This document shows positions 55,401-61,400 of a stretch of DNA of 64,000 bases, piece after piece. How positions within the stretch are numbered: the stretch's first letter is position 1; each line of letters starts with the position of its first letter. The stretch is from Craspedostauros australis. Taxonomy: Eukaryota; Bacillariophyta; Bacillariophyceae; Mastogloiales; Achnanthaceae. Under the pieces are notes generated by a model that was not told the DNA's origin, searched no databases, and worked only from the letters and a program-made list of their open reading frames with translations. The stretch spans positions 310,001 through 374,000 of the forward strand of contig JAMXDE010000025.1 in the NCBI GenBank assembly GCA_026770025.1, given 5' to 3'. The position numbers and the translations under genes were made by a program.

Positions 55401-58400
55401 CAGTGTAAGTAGGGTCGGTGGATTCCTTGAAGACGGCTCCATTTGGATCAACGCAGTTGGTTGGTGCTGCGCTGGTGGTTGGAGCAGAAGTTGGCGCGCT
55501 GGTTGGTCCAGATGTTGGTCCTGAGGTTGGTGCAGAAGTTGGTCCCGATGTTGGTCCCGATGTTGGGTCGCTGGTTGGTCCAGAAGTTGGTCCAGAAGTT
55601 GGTGCCGAAGTAGGTCCAGAGGTTGGTCCAGATGTTGGGCCCGAAGTAGGTCCAGATGTCGGTCCGGAGGTTGGTCCACTGGTTGGTGCTGAAGTTGGCG
55701 CTGCGGTTGGATCGATACACTCGGTCTGGCATGGAACCTCGAAGTAGTATGCCTCGAAGTTGTCCGGGTTTCCAGAGTCTCCTTCGCCATCCGGGATGCT
55801 GCAAGCTTCGCACTCCTCACTTGGGAAATCTTCTCCTGTGTAGATGTAGATGGTGACTCCAGTCACTCCATCGAAGCACTCGGCAGTGAGTGGGTATGTA
55901 GCACCAAGGCCGACAGTGTCGAACTGAGCGCAATCCTCTGTTCCGGTTTCTTGGTTGCGGTACTTGATGAAGACATGTGGGATGACTCCGTTGATGATGT
56001 TCTGCACAAAGTCGAACTCAACACTGGTTCCATCGTCACTCTCGAAAGTGAGGACGATTGGAAGTGGGTCGGCAGTGTAAGTAGGGTCAGTGGATTCCTT
56101 GAAGACGGCTCCGTTTGGATCAACGCAGTTGGTTGGTGCCGCGCTGGTGGTTGGAGCAGAAGTTGGTCCCGAGGTTGGTCCGGATGTTGGTCCTGAGGTT
56201 GGTCCTGAGGTTGGTCCGCTGGTTGGTCCGCTGGTTGGTCCAGAAGTGGGGCCCGATGTTGGTCCCGAGGTTGGTCCCGATGTCGGGCCGCTGGTAGGTC
56301 CAGAGGTTGGTCCAGATGTTGGGCCCGAAGTAGGTCCAGATGTCGGTCCGGAGGTTGGTCCACTGGTTGGTGCTGAAGTTGGCGCTGCGGTTGGATCGAT
56401 ACACTCGGTCTGGCATGGAACCTCGAAGTAGTATGCCTCGAAGTTGTCCGGGTTTCCAGAGTCTCCTTCGCCATCCGGGATGCTGCAAGCTTCGCACTCC
56501 TCACTTGGGAAATCTTCTCCTGTGTAGATGTAGATGGTGACTGAGGTCACTCCTTCGAAGCACTCGGCAGTGAGTGGGTATGTAGCACCAAGGCCGACAG
56601 TATCGAACTGAGCGCAATCCTCTGTTCCGGTTTCTTGGTTGCGGTACTTGATGAAGACATGTGGGATGACTCCGTTGATGATGTTCTGCACAAAGTCGAA
56701 CTCAACACTGGTTCCATCGTCACTCTCGAAAGTGAGGACGATTGGAAGTGGGTCGGCAGTGTAAGTAGGGTCAGTGGATTCCTTGAAGACGGCTCCGTTT
56801 GGATCAACGCAGTTGGTTGGTGCTGCGCTGGTGGTTGGAGCAGAAGTTGGCGCGCTGGTTGGTCCAGATGTTGGTCCTGAGGTTGGTGCAGAAGTTGGTC
56901 CCGATGTTGGTCCCGATGTTGGGCCGCTGGTTGGTCCAGAAGTTGGTCCCGATGTCGGGCCGCTGGTAGGTCCAGAGGTTGGTCCAGAGGTTGGGCCCGA
57001 AGTAGGTCCAGATGTCGGTCCGGAGGTTGGTCCACTGGTTGGTGCTGAAGTTGGCGCTGCGGTTGGATCGATACACTCGGTCTGGCATGGAACCTCGAAG
57101 TAGTATGCCTCGAAGTTGTCCGGGTTTCCAGAGTCTCCTTCGCCATCCGGGATGCTGCAAGCTTCGCACTCCTCACTTGGGAAATCTTCTCCTGTGTAGA
57201 TGTAGATGGTGACTGAGGTCACTCCTTCGAAGCACTCGGCAGTGAGTGGGTATGTAGCACCAAGGCCGACAGTGTCGAACTGAGCGCAATCCTCTGTTCC
57301 GGTTTCTTGGTTGCGGTACTTGATGAAGATATGAGGGATGACTCCGTTGATGATGTTCTGCACAAAGTCGAACTCAACACTGGTTCCATCGTCACTCTCG
57401 AAAGTGAGGACGATTGGAAGTGGGTCGGCAGTGTAAGTAGGGTCGGTGGATTCCTTGAAGACGGCTCCATTTGGATCAACGCAGTTGGTTGGTGCTGCGC
57501 TGGTGGTTGGAGCAGAAGTTGGCGCGCTGGTTGGTCCAGATGTTGGTCCTGAGGTTGGTGCAGAAGTTGGTCCCGATGTTGGTCCCGATGTTGGGTCGCT
57601 GGTTGGTCCAGAAGTTGGTCCAGAAGTTGGTGCCGAAGTAGGTCCAGAGGTTGGTCCAGATGTTGGGCCCGAAGTAGGTCCAGATGTCGGTCCGGAGGTT
57701 GGTCCACTGGTTGGTGCTGAAGTTGGCGCTGCGGTTGGATCGATGCACTCGGTCTGGCATGGAACTTCAAAGTAGTATGCCTCGAAGTTGTCCGGGTTAC
57801 CAGAGTCCCCTTCATCTGGGATGCTGCAAGCTTCGCACTCCTCACTTGGGAAATCTTCTCCTGTGTAGATGTAGATGGTGACTCCAGTCACACCAGAGAA
57901 GCACTCGGCAGCGAATGGCAAAGTGGCGCCGGTCTCGACGTTGTCGAACTGGGCACAATCCTCTGTTCCGGTTTCTTGGTTGCGGTACTTGATGAAGATA
58001 TGAGGGATGACTCCGTTGATGATGTTCTGCACAAAGTCGAACTCAACACTGGTTCCATCGTCACTCTCGAAAGTGAGGACGATTGGAAGTGGGTCGGCAG
58101 TGTAAGTAGGGTCAGTAGATTCCTTGAAGATAGCTCCATTTGGATCAACGCAGTTGGTTGGTGCCGCGCTGGTGGTTGGAGCAGAAGTTGGTGCTGAGGT
58201 TGGTGCGGATGTCGGCCCTGAGGTTGGTGCAGAAGTTGGTGCCGATGTTGGTCCTCCGGTAGGTGCAGATGTCGGTGCCGAAGTTGGCCCTGAGGTTGGC
58301 GCAGATGTCGGTGCAGATGTGGGTCCGCTGGTAGGTCCAGATGTTGGTTTGGAGGTTGGTGCCGCGGTTGGGCCACCTGTTGGTGCTGAGGTTGGCGCAG

Positions 58401-61400
58401 AGGTTGGTCCGCTTGTTGGAGCAGAGGTTGGAGCAGAGGTTGGTGCAGATGTTGGTTCCGCAGTTGGCCCTGAGGTTGGCGCCGAAGTTGGGGACGCAGT
58501 TGGATCGATACACTCGGTCTGGCATGGAACCTCAAAGTAGTATGCCTCGAAGTTGTCCGTGTTACCAGAGTCTCCTTCATCCGGGATGCTGCAAGCTTCG
58601 CACTCCTCACTTGGGAAATCTTCTCCTGTGTAGATGTAGATGGTGACTCCAGTCACTCCTTCGAAGCACTCGGCAGCGAATGGCAAAGTAGTACCAAGGG
58701 TGACAGTGTCGAACTGGGCGCACTCCTCGTCTCCACTCTCCTGACTGCGGTACTTGATGAAGACATGTGGGATAACTCCGTTGATGATGTTCTGCACAAA
58801 GTCGAACTCAACACTGGTTCCATCGTCACTCTCGAAAGTGAGGACGATTGGAAGTGGGTCGGCAGTGTAAGTAGGGTCGGTAGATTCCTTGAAGACGGCT
58901 CCGTTTGGATCAACGCAGTTGGTTGGTGCTGCGCTGGTGGTTGGAGCAGAAGTTGGCGCACTGGTTGGTCCGGATGTTGGTGCCGACGTTGGCTTGCTGG
59001 TTGGTGCGGATGTTGGCCCTCCGGTTGGATTGCTGGTTGGGGCAGATGTTGGTGCCGAAGTTGGGCCGCTGGTAGGTCCGGAGGTTGGATCGCTTGTTGG
59101 GGCAGAGGTTGGCGCAGATGTTGGTTCCGCAGTTGGCCCTGAGGTTGGCGCCGAAGTTGGGGACGCAGTTGGATCGATACACTCGGTCTGGCATGGAACC
59201 TCAAAGTGGTATGCCTCGAAGTTGTCCGAATTTCCAGAGTCCCCTTCATCCGGGATGCTGCAGGCTTCGCACTCCTCACTTGGGAAATCTTCTCCTGTGT
59301 AGATGTAGATGGTGACTCCAGTCACTCCATCGAAGCACTCGGCAGCGAATGGCAAAGTAGTACCAAGGGTGACAGTGTCGAACTGGGCGCACTCCTCGTC
59401 TCCACTCTCCTGACTGCGGTACTTGATGAAGACATGTGGGATAACTCCGTTGATGATGTTCTGCACAAAGTCGAACTCAACACTGGTTCCATCGTCACTC
59501 TCGAAAGTGAGGACGATTGGAAGTGGGTCGGCAGTGTAAGTAGGGTCGGTGGATTCCTTGAAGACGGCTCCATTTGGATCAACGCAGTTGGTTGGTGCTG
59601 CGCTGGTGGTTGGAGCAGAAGTTGGCTTGCTGGTTGGTGCGGATGTTGGCCCTCCGGTTGGATTGCTGGTTGGTGCAGATGTTGGTGCCGAAGTTGGGCC
59701 GCTGGTAGGTCCAGATGTTGGATCGCTTGTTGGAGCAGAGGTTGGTGCAGATGTTGGTTCCGCAGTTGGCCCTGAGGTTGGCGCCGAAGTTGGGGACGCA
59801 GTTGGATCGATACACTCGGTCTGGCATGGAACCTCAAAGTAGTATGCCTCGAAGTTGTCCGGATTTCCAGAGTCTCCTTCATCCGGGATGCTGCAAGCTT
59901 CGCACTCCTCACTTGGGAAATCTTCTCCTGTGTAGATGTAGATGGTGACTCCAGTCACTCCATCGAAGCACTCGGCAGCGATTGGCAATGTGGTACCAAG
60001 GGTGACAGTGTCGAACTGGGCGCACTCCTCGTCTCCGCTCTCCTGGTTGCGGTACTTGATGAAGACATGAGGGATGGTGTCGGTGGAGAGGTTCTGCACA
60101 AAGTCGAACTCGACACTGGTTCCATCGTCACTCTCGAAGGTGATGACGATTGGAAGTGGGTCGGCGGTGTATGTAGGGTCGGTGGACTTGGTGAGCTTGG
60201 CTCCATTTGGATCAACGCAGTTGGTTGGTGCCGCGCTGGTGGTTGGAGCAGAAGTTGGCTTGCTGGTTGGTGCGGATGTTGGTCCTCCAGTTGGCTTGCT
60301 GGTTGGTGCGGATGTTGGGTCGCTCGTTGGCGCGGATGTTGGGTCGCTGGTCGGAGCGGAGGTTGGCTTGCTGGTCGGAGCGGATGTTGGGTCGCTGGTT
60401 GGTGCAGATGTTGGATCGCTGGTTGGTGCAGATGTTGGGCCGCTGGTTGGAGCCGAGGTAGGCTCGGCCGTCGGTCCAGAAGTTGGTGCGCTGGTGGGCG
60501 AAGCGGTTGGTTCTCCGCACTCAGTGTCGCAAGGAATCTCGAAGCTGTACGCCTCGAAGTCAGCTGGGTCGCCGTCTGGGATCTCGCATGCCTCGCATTC
60601 CTCCGCGGGGAAGTCTTCTCCGGTGTAAATGTAAATCGTGATGGTGGTGATCTGACCGTAACACTCAGCGGTGATTGGGATCTTCTTGCCAAATTCGACG
60701 TCATCGTGCTTGGCGCAGTCGTCCATTCCAGACTCTGGGTTGCGGTACTTGATGAAGACATGTTTGATTTCCCCATTGAGAATGTTCTGCACAACATCGA
60801 CCTCGACGGTGCTTCCATCATCGCTCTCGAAGGTGATGACGATTGGGAGCGGATCAGCGGTGAAAGTGGGGTCGGTGGATCCGGTGAACTTCGCGCCGTT
60901 TGGATCGACACAGTTGGTTGGTGCCATGCTGGATGTCGGGGCGGATGTTGGGGAGGCGGTTGGCGCGGACGTCGGCGCTGACGTTGGCGCGGATGTCGGG
61001 GCGGATGTTGGGGAGGCGGTTGGCGCGGACGTCGGCGCGGATGTCGGGGCGGATGTTGGCGCGGATGTCGGGGAGGACGTCGGCGCGGATGTCGGGGAGG
61101 ACATCGGCCCGGATGTTGGCGCGGATGTCGGGGCGGATGTCGGGGATGTGTTTGGGCATTCCGGAATCGGTGGGATGGGAAGGTCGCATGGCGGGTCGAA
61201 ATCGATGTTGTGGAATTCACTTCCGTAGGCATCGTGAGTGACGTCTCCTCCGACGATGGTACGACCACTCTGACCTGGGGCGGTGAACTCCAGGTCTGCG
61301 AATGGCGCCAAGATGGTACCGATGAACTCTCCGTTTCCGTTCAAGCCTCCTCCGATCTCAACGGAGGTGGCATCGTAGAAATTCCAGATCATGCCGGCGG

